From Candidatus Omnitrophota bacterium (GTDB lineage: Bacteria; Hinthialibacterota; Hinthialibacteria; Hinthialibacterales; JAKPRU01): 64,000 bases of DNA. The notes under the pieces were generated by a model. That model searched no databases, had not been told where the DNA came from, and saw nothing but the letters and a program-made list of their open reading frames with translations. A program made the translations under genes and the position numbers. Shown here one piece after another: positions 25,167 to 34,817 of this stretch (the stretch's first letter is position 1; every line of letters begins with the position of its first letter). Location of the stretch: the NCBI GenBank assembly GCA_029570205.1, contig JAKQSI010000053.1, positions 1 through 64,000 of the forward strand, written 5' to 3'.

Positions 25167-26537
25167 ATGCGTCACCAGGTACAAGTGCGTACAGCGGAAC
25201 AAATGACGCACCACCTGCGCAGGCTTCTGCGCGAGGTTGCTCGTCCCCGTCTTGGTTCCTATTTGTCTGCCTACCATAGCGCCGATCTGGCCTCCGCGTT
25301 TCCCCACCTGGACCCCGAAGAACGTTCCATTCTCTGGAAAAGCCTGGAACCCGCCAAGGCCGGGCGAGTTCTGTCGCAATGCCCTGAGGAGATTCAGGTC
25401 GCGTTTCTCTCGGAGGTCGATCCCCCATTGGTGACACAAATCGTCAGCCAGATGGAGCCGGACGACGCGGCGGATTTCGTCGAACTCGTCCCGGATGAAC
25501 GCCGCGCAGAAATCCTCCAGGCCCTTTCTGATGAGGTTACCCGCAAGGTGGAGCAGCTGCTCAATTATCCGCCGGACACCGCCGGTGGTCTTATGAGCAC
25601 CCAATTCATCTCCTTTCCGGAGGGCACAACGGCCGCGGAGGCGATCCGGTCCCTGCGAGAATCTCCACCCCGTAAGATTTATTACAATATCTATGTCGTG
25701 AACAAGGATGGGGTTCTGCTGGGCTGGTGTACCTGGCAGCAACTGGTGCTGGCTGACCCGCAGACTCGTCTCGAAGAACTGATCCCCGCCCGCTGCCCAT
25801 CGGTCGATGCACTCACTCCCCAGGAGGAGGTCGCCCGGCTGGTTGCAAAATACGATATCGCCGCCATCCCCGTGGTCGATATCGACGGCAAACTGCTGGG
25901 CACCATCACCAATGACGATGTTATCGACGTCATCGCCGAGGAAGCCTCGGAGGACATGATGCTCGTCGCGGGCGGCAGCGAACTGGAACTGCACCAACCG
26001 TCCGTTGTGAAATCAGTAGCCTCCCGGATGCCCTGGCTCGCAATCACCTTCGCAGCCGGTTGCATCAACGCTTTTCTCATGGGACGATTGGAATCGATCA
26101 CCGTGCCCACAAATCTCGTCGCGATTCTATTTTACGTCCCGATGACCATGGCCATGGGAGGCAACGTCGGTCTTCAAACATCTACCATGACCATACGACG
26201 GCTGGTTCTCGGAGAAACCGATTTGGGAACCTTATTCATGGATCTCTGGCGCGAATTGAGGGTCGGTCTTCTTATGGGAGTGACGTTCGGAATTACTGTG
26301 GGGACTGTCGCCGGATACATCCTTCCTTCGCGCGATCCGACTTTGGGAATGGTCGTTGGATTGGCGCTGTTTCTTGCTGTGACAGCTTCCGCTCTGATGG
26401 GTGCGATTGTCCCGATCGCATTTCACAAGTTCTCTGTCGATCCCGCGGTGGCTTCCAGCCCCCTGGTCACCGCCGTAAACGATCTCACCTCACTGACAAT
26501 CTACGTCACCATCGCCTTTCTGCTGTTGAATCATTAG
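25167..26537 (+). CDS. mgtE: Magnesium transporter MgtE
   Basis: A 456-residue Mg2+ channel of the MgtE family. The order is an N-terminal helical domain (to about residue 120), tandem CBS domains (about 125-250, with TAGGLMSTQFISFPEG and IAAIPVVDIDGKLLGTITNDD), and five membrane helices from about 275. Pore hallmarks are seen in VAILFYVPMTMAMGGNVGLQ and in SSPLVTAVNDLTSLTIY with the conserved Asp. ATG at 25167 gives the normal length; a GTG at 25119 with AGGGGAG upstream would add 16 residues. Its stop overlaps the stop of the opposing HDOD gene. Confidence 0.95.
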   Translation: MRHQVQVRTAEQMTHHLRRLLREVARPRLGSYLSAYHSADLASAFPHLDPEERSILWKSLEPAKAGRVLSQCPEEIQVAFLSEVDPPLVTQIVSQMEPDDAADFVELVPDERRAEILQALSDEVTRKVEQLLNYPPDTAGGLMSTQFISFPEGTTAAEAIRSLRESPPRKIYYNIYVVNKDGVLLGWCTWQQLVLADPQTRLEELIPARCPSVDALTPQEEVARLVAKYDIAAIPVVDIDGKLLGTITNDDVIDVIAEEASEDMMLVAGGSELELHQPSVVKSVASRMPWLAITFAAGCINAFLMGRLESITVPTNLVAILFYVPMTMAMGGNVGLQTSTMTIRRLVLGETDLGTLFMDLWRELRVGLLMGVTFGITVGTVAGYILPSRDPTLGMVVGLALFLAVTASALMGAIVPIAFHKFSVDPAVASSPLVTAVNDLTSLTIYVTIAFLLLNH

Positions 26538-27409
26538 GGATTCGCCGGACCGCGGGGTATCAACAATTCCCCAATCGAAGCGATGTGCTGATCCAACTCG
26601 GCGGCAACCCGGTCCAGTATCTCCCGGGTGATTTGTTTCTGCTCCGTCGCTGTCCTGTCCAGCGGATACTGAAGCTGCCTAAGCTCCACACCGTATCCCC
26701 GCTCGATCACCATGACATCCGCCGCATGAACAATCACGGTCACCAGGGAACCTTCCGGAGTCACGGAAGGATAATGGTGATTTTGAATGGCATCCACCAA
26801 CTCATGCGGGAAGTTCCAGCGATCCGCAAGAGCGGCGCCGACCTCCGGATGCGTGTAACCCAGGGTCTGCTGTTCCGCCTCCAGCAGGCTCAGATTCGCC
26901 CGGGTCATCAGTTCAATCAAAGTGGATTCGGTATCCTTGATCTGGCGATGAATCACAACCTTTCCGATATCGCGAAGCAAGCCGGCTGTGAACGCCGTGT
27001 CGTGAAGGCTTGGACGGATGTGGTAAGCAATCTGCTGACTGGCAACGGCACACGCAAACGAATTCGTCCAGAGTCCGCCCGCGCCGTGCCCGTAAATTGT
27101 TCGGTCACTCCCCAGGAGATCGCAGATTGTGCAGGTCAACACAAGATTCCGCACGGTGTGGAAACCCAGATACATGATCGCCTGGCTGAGAGAGGAGATC
27201 ACGCGAGGTAATCCATAATACGCCGAATTGCAGAGACGAAGGATGTTGCCGGTCAGACCCGGATCCTGCGAGATCACCCCTGTCAGCTGATTCGCGGTCA
27301 CATCCGCATCACGCGTCATCCGCATCACGCGAACGGCCACATCCGGCAGAGCGGGAATTTCCTTGACATTCTTGAAAATTGCTTCAAATCGGGATTCTTC
27401 TCTGCTCAT
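26534..27409 (-). CDS. HDOD domain protein
   Basis: A 291-residue single-domain HDOD protein. HDOD is a degenerate HD phosphohydrolase fold often found in signalling proteins with no proven catalysis. Hallmarks are EIPALPDVAVRVMRM, then QLTGVISQDPGLTGNILRLCNSAYYGLP, the TAGLLRDIGKVV segment where HD would be expected, and EQQTLGYTHPEVGAALADRWNFP. In HD terms the metal-binding pair is changed (RDIG in place of HDIG). ATG at 27409 was preferred to a TTG 60 bp upstream. It overlaps the end of mgtE tail to tail. Confidence 0.88.
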   Translation of the reverse strand: MSREESRFEAIFKNVKEIPALPDVAVRVMRMTRDADVTANQLTGVISQDPGLTGNILRLCNSAYYGLPRVISSLSQAIMYLGFHTVRNLVLTCTICDLLGSDRTIYGHGAGGLWTNSFACAVASQQIAYHIRPSLHDTAFTAGLLRDIGKVVIHRQIKDTESTLIELMTRANLSLLEAEQQTLGYTHPEVGAALADRWNFPHELVDAIQNHHYPSVTPEGSLVTVIVHAADVMVIERGYGVELRQLQYPLDRTATEQKQITREILDRVAAELDQHIASIGELLIPRGPANP

Positions 27410-27530
27410 CGCGTTTTTTGGATCCGTACAAATATCTGTGGAACTCACACAGGAAATCGGAGTGGTCAATCAGTCGGGAATCTGCCGGTCAACACCCGCC
27501 AAACTGGTCTGGAAAAACAGGAATCCGCGC

Positions 27531-27833
27531 TTACCGCTCTTCCCTGGGGGTCTCCGCATTGATCCGCTCTTTCATCAACTGGCCCGGTTTGAAGCTGATG
27601 TGACGTTTGGCCGGAACGGTAATGATCTCACTCGTCTTCGGATTCCTCGCTTTTCGTTCGGGAGTGCTCTTCACCTTAAAAATACCGAAATTGCGGATTT
27701 CGATGTTGCCGTCACGCGACAGACCTTCGCACATCGCATCGAACATCGTCTGCACAATCTCTTTGACACTGGCGAGATCAAAACCGGTCTTGGCTGCGAC
27801 CTCTTTCACAATATCCTTTTTTGTGCTTGTCAT
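27531..27833 (-). CDS. HU/IHF family DNA-binding protein (copy 1)
   Basis: A 100-residue histone-like protein that bends and compacts DNA as a dimer. It has TKKDIVKEVAAKTGFDLASV at the N-terminus, the IEIRNFGIFKVKSTPERKARNPKTSE arm region and the TVPAKRHISFKPGQLMKE ending. ATG at 27833 has GGGAG eight bases upstream. A candidate promoter with an embedded inverted repeat lies at 27892-27944. A second HU-like gene is at 34810-35124; the two differ mainly at their C-termini. Confidence 0.93.
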   Translation of the reverse strand: MTSTKKDIVKEVAAKTGFDLASVKEIVQTMFDAMCEGLSRDGNIEIRNFGIFKVKSTPERKARNPKTSEIITVPAKRHISFKPGQLMKERINAETPREER

Positions 27834-27891
27834 ATCTGCCACTCCCGGAACGTCTTTACGTCCGTGCGTTCTTGTGTTCCGATTCCCCCAT

Positions 27892-27944
27892 ACTTTAGCC
27901 GATTCATAGGGATCAGGTCAAGCGATAAGTTTAGTCGCTTGACC
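27892..27944 (-). promoter_or_regulatory. Candidate HU promoter with 10-bp inverted repeat
   Basis: On the minus strand TTGACC (27921-27916) and TAAAGT (27897-27892) are 18 bp apart, pointing at the HU gene. The -35 box forms the proximal end of a perfect 10-bp inverted repeat, GGTCAAGCGA at 27916-27925 and TCGCTTGACC at 27935-27944, separated by 9 bp. No T-run follows on either strand, so an operator is more likely than a terminator. Confidence 0.5.
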
Positions 27945-28007
27945 ATCTTATGCAACAAAATCAGGTTGGACAAGCGCAAGACCCCCCAAATCGAAGATGA
28001 AATGCGC

Positions 28008-30029
28008 TCAGGTTCTTGCAGCCGGGGATTTCACGGAAGGGGGCCGTCGCCCGCTTGATCCCCAGGAACGTGTCAGGTAGTTGCGGATAAGGCGGTTGAT
28101 CCGGACCTCCGAATCCTTGAAACTCGGCGCCCGGCCCGATACACCGTGATCTCCACCGGGGGGAAAAATCCACCGGACACAAAGAGGGGAAACTTCACCC
28201 TGGCGCAGGTCAAGCCGACATCCCAGCAACATCCGCAGAATGCAGATACCGACAATTTTAACCTGCTTCTGAAGCGGCCATGCGCCTTGTTCTCCCCCCT
28301 CCACAGGCACAATCAGGTCGGTCCGATCGTTTCCGATCGCTCGCAGAACCGACCGCGCCTGCGGGGAGAGGTCCATGCCCATTTCAAATCTCAAAACAAC
28401 TCCGCCGGAAGTAGGATTGTCAATAAAAAGATCCACGGGCGATGTCGAGCCTTCCTCCTCCGCCAAATCCAGAAGAACCTCGATCAGGAGATCCAACACC
28501 TGCCCCAGAACCGTATCAACTGTCCAAACCGACGACTCGTTTCGTGAGGAATGAAACCGAATGGAAATCATGCGAGAAAAGAGGTCCGCCGCTTGCAGAT
28601 GCCGTCCAAGCCAGGGGCCGATCGGCAGCGGCCCGAAATCGCTTGGTTCCAGGCCCCCTACCTGCCTCAAGGCCGAAAGACGCGCCAGCACATCCACATG
28701 ACTGTCAAGTAACTCCCAAATTACAGGGACTTCCGGCAGGTTCTTACGCTCACTCAGAATTGCGGACAACCACGGCAATAATTCATGGAATAAAAATCGC
28801 TCCGTGAGGGGCGCAAGCCAGTCCCGGCTGCCTGGAGTATCCTCCATCCGCAAGAGCAGCAAAACATAAACAAGCCCATCCTCTTCGCGGCGCAAAACAA
28901 TGGCTGTAGCCCGGCCCGTGGTACGCCCGCCCCGAAGCGGGTCCGGAACTTCCCACGTACATGCATCGCGATCCGGCCCCGACTGGCCTGCCACTCGTTT
29001 CACCAGACGAATCAGCGTTTCCTCCGTCAACACTCCCCCCTCTTGCCCCAACAGGTGCATCCATCTCTCCGCTACCGAATTCTGTGCAAGAATACTCCCT
29101 TTCCCATCCGTCAATACCGCGCCATCGGAGGTACTCTCGAACAGCTGCTGAAACGCATACATCGCCATCTCGTGTTCCCGCTCCGAATTCTCAGACTCCT
29201 GGGTAGAATGCGCTTGCAGCTCGTGGTAGCTGGATTCGGTTTGTCTCAGGCTGTCTTCTAAGATCACAACACGCTTTTGCTGTTGTGCCAGTCCATCAAG
29301 GACCCGGTTCACTTGTTCACCCAAATCGGCCAACTCGTTCGGCAAAGCGGCCGTGTTGACTCGCCCCCGGAATCCGCTGTTGATGATATAACGAAGGCGG
29401 TCCGCCGTTTCCACAACTCGTGCAGACAGAGTCGTCCGATACATTAGCACGCCCAGGAGAATCCCCAGAAAACCCACGGAAGCAGCCACAAATGCGGTCT
29501 GAACCAAAAGACGATTCACAATCTCACGGACACGACGATTGTCCCAGAGAATCCGCAACTTCCCCCAATAACTTCCGTCCGGCGTTCGAACCGAGTAGAA
29601 CGCTTCCCACCGGGACGGAAAAACAAACGGCTCCTCGCTCGCAAGGACTTCCTGCGAAGAAAGGTCCTCTCGCCACGGACCGACCGTTCCTTGACCTTCG
29701 TCGTTCTCCGACGGAACACTGGAGGCATCCACTTTGCCGTACTTGTCGATCAGGGAAATCTCGCGAATGTAAGTATGAATGCCCGCCAATTCACACAAAA
29801 CCCGTTCGTTCGCTTGCTGGACTGAGGGATCGACAGGGTCCTGGGAAACGGTGAGTCGGTTCGCCGTCGATTCCGCCAACAACAAAACCTCCTCGCGGAA
29901 CGTCTTCCCCTCCTCTGCATAAACTCTCCAGGAAAGAATCACCCCCGTCAGCGTTACAGCCAGCGCTGCCGCCAATCCTAACTGAAACGAGAAACGGAGC
30001 CCCTGGTTCATTTGCTTGGTGCGCGCCAT
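28008..30029 (-). CDS. Membrane sensor protein with degenerate histidine-kinase-like C-terminus
   Basis: A 673-residue membrane protein: transmembrane helix 1 at about 14-36, a periplasmic sensor region to about 172, helix 2 at about 175-197, a HAMP-like linker (ADRLRYIINSGFRGRVN), a coiled coil near 245-290, and a PAS-like domain near 295-395 (LFESTSDGAVLTDGKGSILAQNSVAERW). The last 270 residues align only loosely with a kinase core. No clear H-box or N-box is seen; the expected Asn region reads QVLDLLIEVLLDLAEE. A degenerate or pseudo-histidine kinase is the best reading. No response regulator is adjacent. The start is uncertain, since no strong ribosome site is visible. Confidence 0.65.
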   Translation of the reverse strand: MARTKQMNQGLRFSFQLGLAAALAVTLTGVILSWRVYAEEGKTFREEVLLLAESTANRLTVSQDPVDPSVQQANERVLCELAGIHTYIREISLIDKYGKVDASSVPSENDEGQGTVGPWREDLSSQEVLASEEPFVFPSRWEAFYSVRTPDGSYWGKLRILWDNRRVREIVNRLLVQTAFVAASVGFLGILLGVLMYRTTLSARVVETADRLRYIINSGFRGRVNTAALPNELADLGEQVNRVLDGLAQQQKRVVILEDSLRQTESSYHELQAHSTQESENSEREHEMAMYAFQQLFESTSDGAVLTDGKGSILAQNSVAERWMHLLGQEGGVLTEETLIRLVKRVAGQSGPDRDACTWEVPDPLRGGRTTGRATAIVLRREEDGLVYVLLLLRMEDTPGSRDWLAPLTERFLFHELLPWLSAILSERKNLPEVPVIWELLDSHVDVLARLSALRQVGGLEPSDFGPLPIGPWLGRHLQAADLFSRMISIRFHSSRNESSVWTVDTVLGQVLDLLIEVLLDLAEEEGSTSPVDLFIDNPTSGGVVLRFEMGMDLSPQARSVLRAIGNDRTDLIVPVEGGEQGAWPLQKQVKIVGICILRMLLGCRLDLRQGEVSPLCVRWIFPPGGDHGVSGRAPSFKDSEVRINRLIRNYLTRSWGSSGRRPPSVKSPAART

Positions 30030-30062
30030 TTCGATTGGTATACGACCTTCCCACCCTCATAT

Positions 30063-30107
30063 AAAATGAAAAAGAGGGGCATGACTCGTTATCGGAGTAT
30101 GCCCCTC
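30063..30107 (-). terminator. Rho-independent terminator of the 1380-residue protein gene
   Basis: On the minus strand a hairpin with GAGGGGCAT/ATGCCCCTC arms plus an inner ACTC/GAGT pair (30107-30074) is followed by CTTTTTCATTTTA. It lies 68 bp past the stop at 30176 and before the sensor gene. Confidence 0.85.
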
Positions 30108-30175
30108 GCTATATAGTCATGAATAACAGAACCGATTGCCGGATCGCGCTAAGAGAATCGACACCCGACCATTTC

Positions 30176-33100
30176 TTACTGAGGCGGCAGAACGATTCCG
30201 TTGCCGGAAATACGGCCGATTTCCAGATCCCGAGCGATGTCGAATCCCAGAAACGGAGGATTCTCAATCGGTGTCGCCGCGCCGATTGCATGAATTCCGC
30301 CGTAACCATCCAGGACATAGAATCCATCGCTGCCGTCACCGACTACACCGTCTCCGTTAGAGTCAAGCGGGTTGACCACAATATCGCGAGCAATATCGAA
30401 TCCGAAATAGACAGGCGCCGGATTCATCACCAGAGCCAGATCGCCCGCCGTTCCCGGAATCTCCGTATCCAGAGGCGGCGCTCCCAGGAACCCGCCCGCT
30501 GTGGCATAAACCTGACCCAAACCGTTCAGCATCACCAGATCGCGGACTTGGCCCTGCGCATCTGTGACAATGTCGAACGCCCGGAAGAGATCGGCATTCA
30601 CAAGCACATGCGGGTTCTGCAACGGCGGTGTTGTGGTTGTGCCGTAGTGATGAATCACTCCCCAGCCGTCCATAATCATGTAACCGACAGGCTGGTTTCC
30701 GTTGTAGACCACTTCCAAATCACGCGCAAGATCGGCGCCGAATCCGCTCTCGACCAGACTTGCATCGAACAGACCTTCAGCATCGAACACCGTATCGATT
30801 ACACCGTTACCGTTCAGGTCTTCCGCCGGTATCGTAATCTCTCGCATCCCCAAGCTGGGGTTATTGGGATCAATCCATACAAACTCAACCATTTCCGGGT
30901 CCAGAATTCCGTTCCCGTTCACATCTTCCGTGCTGAACGCAAAGATATCGTATTCTCCGTTTCCATTGCTGTCTTCCAGGAAAATGGAGCCATCTAACCG
31001 GACGCGGGGAGTATCTGCCGTGACTCGCGTATTCCCACTCGCGATGATCCGATCCCGAACCAAGTCACTAAAGAACGGCGCATCTCCGAGTGTCCTGACA
31101 AATCCATTACCCGCCAGGACATAACCGGACACCGTGTTGTTTGCCGTGGAAGTGATTTCCAGATCCCGCGCAATGTTAGAATCTAAGTAGAAATCATCTT
31201 CCACAGAAGGCGCGCTGGAGCCACCAATCGGCCCGATAACCCAGCCATCGGCATAAAGTTGATAATAAGTCCCCGTGGCGTCCCGTGCCTCGGCAAGCGC
31301 ACGCATCCTGTCAGTTAAGTAAAAGAGGCCGCTCCCTACGGTCCCGCCTGGCGTGTGAATCGCCCCGAATCCGTCCATCACAAGATAGGGAACCGCTGTT
31401 CGGTGAGGCATGACATTGACAGGATTGCTCATATTCCCGGCCGCATCACGGGTAATCACAACAATCGTGTCGCGGTTTCTCGTATCCACGGTAACATAGA
31501 AACCTCCGGCGCTGTTGGCTGTTGTCACAGCCAGAAGCTCGAGAAGGCCGGCGTCACCGTAAATCGCCACCCTGCACCCTTGCTCTACAGCCCCATCCTG
31601 CCCCGTAATAGCATTCGCTGTGACCGAGATAAGATTCGGGTTGGGATCGACCGCCTCGACATCCAGCGAAACCGGAATCGGATCGGGACTGTAGTTGCCG
31701 AACTGGTCCATCAACGCAATAAATACCCTCTTGTGGCCCGAATAGGTCTGCGTACTCGCGCTCCAGAAGTTGTATCCCAGATTCAGGTTGTTCGCTCCCG
31801 GAATAGGAATGAAGTATCCCGGCGGCAATCCGATTCCAACCAAATTCCCATACGGAGCGCCGAGCAGCGCGTTCATGGGTTTCACGTCAAGCAACTGGAT
31901 ATTATGAATATCCCAAACATCGAGCGTTTCGCTGTCATCCTTGTTTGCGAGAACGAAGACGAAGTTCAACGCATCCGCTGGCAGCCTCGGACCGACCGTG
32001 GCAAAGTTCGGAAAGATATTCAGTACGTTCAGAATGTCCGGTGCTTCCGAACCATTCTGAACCAGCTGAACATCGTCATCCGTGAAGATCAAAGGAAGAA
32101 CTGTGGCAATCTCGGGTCCGCTCCGGTCAAATCCGGAACCATCGCCCGTGGAGATCTTCATAGAGCCGATAAATCCACCGGTGAATGGATCCCGGGCAAC
32201 CAGATAGAACTCTTTAATCAAGGTTGTCGAATTGAACACCGTAGCGTCCGGCAAATAAGTCGGGATCTGAAGAGGATGATCGAGACTCCCGTCCGCTTGG
32301 GAAATCGGTGGAAAATCGAGATCCGTAAGGGGAAGCCGGAACAACAACCCATCGGTTTTTTCGGCAAACGCCACAACCGCCACACCCGGCATCGGTCGCC
32401 CCGGATTCGCCGCATCTTCCACGACAACCTTCAGCTGAGCCGGAACCGTCGGACCGTTCAAGGTGAAATTGAGATTCGTGAATTTCACCAGAGAAACACC
32501 CGCAGCGGCTTTGCTCAGAACAACCTGCGTGTACTGACTGAAATTCCCGGCACGGTCAACTACCTGAATATAGACAATCTGGCTGGCGATTCCCTGAATG
32601 CTGACCGTAAATACACCGGCCCCATTGGAGCTCGTTTGTGCAATGGCGCCCGACAAGACTCCGGCCGGCAGACTCGCCACGACCTGCCCTGTCTGCGCTG
32701 TATTGAGAATGTCCGCATTGACCGAATCCAGGCCGATTACAATGATTCCGGAATTCGGTTCCGCCGTGCCCGTTATTGTCGTTGTGGGATATCCGACCGC
32801 TACATCGGCTTGGGTGACAACGGCGGGCTGAGCCGTATTATCGATGATCAATCTCGGCAGAAGACTGACGTTTCCTGCCGGATCGATCAGTGTGATATCA
32901 ACGGTGGGAGAACGCGGAACATCGAACACAAACGAACCATCGGTTGCATCCGCCCAGGTTGTGCCGAGCCAGAAGGGTCCCCCTTCGCTGATGGCGTCCA
33001 CTTGTTCTGCACGCACCACCAGTATCGAACCCGGTTCGACCACTCCCTGGATTCGCCCGACAAGCCCTGCGGCGGCCAGAGCCGCATTATCCTCGGCTTT

Positions 33101-34318
33101 TGCGACCGTCGGTCCCTCAAAAACTGTAGCCACCGTATCGGGATTTGTGAAAGCAATACCCTGTGCTGTGTTTCCGAAACGGTCTTGAACCAGGAGTGTC
33201 GCCTGACTTAAAGAAATATACATATCCCCACCCGCGTTAACCGCCTGGTGTATCTGCAGGGCGGACAACGCACCCTGATAATCGCAATTGGCGGAACCCA
33301 CAACTACGACATTCCCGTCAACTGTCTGAACCGCATGGACACTGGAAAAAGCCTCCGCCGTGGTGGCCGGACCGTTGGCCATCGCCACCACACCTGCGGG
33401 CAAGGGGAATGTCCCATCCGGATTCCGACTGTTATTCGTTGTGAAAGTCAACGCGGCCGAGTCCAGGTCCGCCGTGACATCATCCTGAATCGCTGCGGTA
33501 TAAACCTGACCCGCCTGCGTCGTAATCCGCAAGTAAAGTTTGCTTTCGGGATACAGAGTGCGTGTTGAAGGCGCGGTATCCGCAATCGTCGGACGGGAGG
33601 AACTCAAATCCGGTATCGACCACGGATTGATGTTGCCGTCGCTGACATACGTGTTGCGGACGTTCTTCAGACTCTGCGTGTTGAATACACGGTAATTCAG
33701 CCACTCGGTCTCACTACCGACCGCGCTGCGCGGTACGCTGAATACCTCCACTTTGGCTCTCTCGGGAACAGCGCCTGGGAGGCCTTCGAATTCGTCGGTG
33801 AAATTCGGCCGCTGAGTCAGAAGCGCCTTGCCGAAAGTGATACCCGCAGTATCCGACACAATGTCAATGAGCTTGTGCGGGTCCCCGCTCGCCGTAGTGA
33901 AATCGATGGTGAACGTGGCGGTGAACGGCGTTGCGGGCGTGGTCGGGTCCGTGATTTCAACCCGAAGCGTCTGGCCCTGAGCTCCCAAGGAGACGAGAAT
34001 CGGGCTTTCCGAAGGCGCAGGGAACGATCCCAACGCGCCGGCGGTTCCACGGCCAACTTCGATGAAGGTCGGATATCGGACAATAACCGTGCTCCATCCC
34101 GGAACGGAACCCGTCAGTCCATAAATCGTGATCCTGGCCCCATCGTTCACGAGCAGGACATCGCCCACCCGCGAACTATCCGCCGGATTCTCCGTCTGCA
34201 AATGCACACGAGAAACCGTCGCATTCTGTGCCCACACCGGGGCAGACAAGAGGCTGCTTACCATCAACAACCCGCTCACAAGGGCAACCGTGGTGAAAAG
34301 CCTATCGGCCTTTTTCAT
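30176..34318 (-). CDS. Large secreted protein with Ig-like domains and GYVLDGYGGIH-type repeats
   Basis: A 1380-residue exported protein. The signal peptide (KKADRLFTTVALVSGLLMVS...) ends at VWAQ. The first half holds bacterial Ig-like segments with pairs such as VTQADVAVGYPTTTITGTAE and DPAGNVS/DRAGNFS/DAAGNMS. The last 350 residues hold at least four repeats built on ARDLEI and a GYxxxDGxGxIHxxG core, mixed with DLNGNGVID and DVNGNGILD calcium-type loops. Such architecture fits a cell-surface or matrix protein. ATG at 34318 is chosen because AGGAGG sits seven bases upstream; the earlier ATG at 34324 is too close. A strong terminator follows at 30063-30107. Confidence 0.8.
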   Translation of the reverse strand: MKKADRLFTTVALVSGLLMVSSLLSAPVWAQNATVSRVHLQTENPADSSRVGDVLLVNDGARITIYGLTGSVPGWSTVIVRYPTFIEVGRGTAGALGSFPAPSESPILVSLGAQGQTLRVEITDPTTPATPFTATFTIDFTTASGDPHKLIDIVSDTAGITFGKALLTQRPNFTDEFEGLPGAVPERAKVEVFSVPRSAVGSETEWLNYRVFNTQSLKNVRNTYVSDGNINPWSIPDLSSSRPTIADTAPSTRTLYPESKLYLRITTQAGQVYTAAIQDDVTADLDSAALTFTTNNSRNPDGTFPLPAGVVAMANGPATTAEAFSSVHAVQTVDGNVVVVGSANCDYQGALSALQIHQAVNAGGDMYISLSQATLLVQDRFGNTAQGIAFTNPDTVATVFEGPTVAKAEDNAALAAAGLVGRIQGVVEPGSILVVRAEQVDAISEGGPFWLGTTWADATDGSFVFDVPRSPTVDITLIDPAGNVSLLPRLIIDNTAQPAVVTQADVAVGYPTTTITGTAEPNSGIIVIGLDSVNADILNTAQTGQVVASLPAGVLSGAIAQTSSNGAGVFTVSIQGIASQIVYIQVVDRAGNFSQYTQVVLSKAAAGVSLVKFTNLNFTLNGPTVPAQLKVVVEDAANPGRPMPGVAVVAFAEKTDGLLFRLPLTDLDFPPISQADGSLDHPLQIPTYLPDATVFNSTTLIKEFYLVARDPFTGGFIGSMKISTGDGSGFDRSGPEIATVLPLIFTDDDVQLVQNGSEAPDILNVLNIFPNFATVGPRLPADALNFVFVLANKDDSETLDVWDIHNIQLLDVKPMNALLGAPYGNLVGIGLPPGYFIPIPGANNLNLGYNFWSASTQTYSGHKRVFIALMDQFGNYSPDPIPVSLDVEAVDPNPNLISVTANAITGQDGAVEQGCRVAIYGDAGLLELLAVTTANSAGGFYVTVDTRNRDTIVVITRDAAGNMSNPVNVMPHRTAVPYLVMDGFGAIHTPGGTVGSGLFYLTDRMRALAEARDATGTYYQLYADGWVIGPIGGSSAPSVEDDFYLDSNIARDLEITSTANNTVSGYVLAGNGFVRTLGDAPFFSDLVRDRIIASGNTRVTADTPRVRLDGSIFLEDSNGNGEYDIFAFSTEDVNGNGILDPEMVEFVWIDPNNPSLGMREITIPAEDLNGNGVIDTVFDAEGLFDASLVESGFGADLARDLEVVYNGNQPVGYMIMDGWGVIHHYGTTTTPPLQNPHVLVNADLFRAFDIVTDAQGQVRDLVMLNGLGQVYATAGGFLGAPPLDTEIPGTAGDLALVMNPAPVYFGFDIARDIVVNPLDSNGDGVVGDGSDGFYVLDGYGGIHAIGAATPIENPPFLGFDIARDLEIGRISGNGIVLPPQ

Positions 34319-34409
34319 TATCATTCCTCCTCAGGTTCCTGAGTTAAATCTACCCAGTGCTAGTCGCATCGAGCCGGCTTCGTTTCACAACGATCCGTCT
34401 TCGACCTTA

Positions 34410-34817
34410 CTATACCCCAACAGCCTGGGAGAGAGCCACCGGGCTGTCGATTTCCACATCCTGCATTGCTTGACTCCGGATATCCTCCACCGTGACATTC
34501 ACGGCGGAAACCGAATGTCCGATCATCTCTTCGATCCAATGTTTCACTTCACTCTGAAGAGTCGCCGCAATCTGCGGGATGGGCATTTCATCCCACAAAG
34601 TCACGTTCAAATCCACAACCACATCCCCGGCGCCGACCGCCACTTTCACTCCGCGAACCACATCGCCATTCCGTAAAAATCCCTCCGCCCGTTGAACATC
34701 CAAACCACCGATAGCCGCCACACCAGGCGCCCGACAGGCACACAGAGCGGCAATCGTGGCAAACACATCATCCGCGACACTCGGATCGCTCAAATTCGTC
34801 GTGGTGATCTCATCCAT
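34410..34817 (-). CDS. Asp23/Gls24 family envelope stress protein
   Basis: A 135-residue protein of the Asp23/Gls24 (DUF322) family. Family members are small, often membrane-associated proteins linked to cell-envelope stress and, in some phyla, fatty-acid regulation. Characteristic are VFATIAALCACRAPGVAAIGG, the VKVAVGAGDVVVDLNVTLWDEMPI beta region and the VNVTVEDI ending. The ATG overlaps the end of the upstream HU-like gene by eight bases, so translation is coupled. Confidence 0.88.
   Translation of the reverse strand: MDEITTTNLSDPSVADDVFATIAALCACRAPGVAAIGGLDVQRAEGFLRNGDVVRGVKVAVGAGDVVVDLNVTLWDEMPIPQIAATLQSEVKHWIEEMIGHSVSAVNVTVEDIRSQAMQDVEIDSPVALSQAVGV

Noticed and set aside
31355-33211. 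618-codon plus-strand frame inside the large secreted protein
   Set aside because: It is the antisense of a protein with a good signal peptide, terminator and repeats; its composition is Arg/Asn-rich noise.
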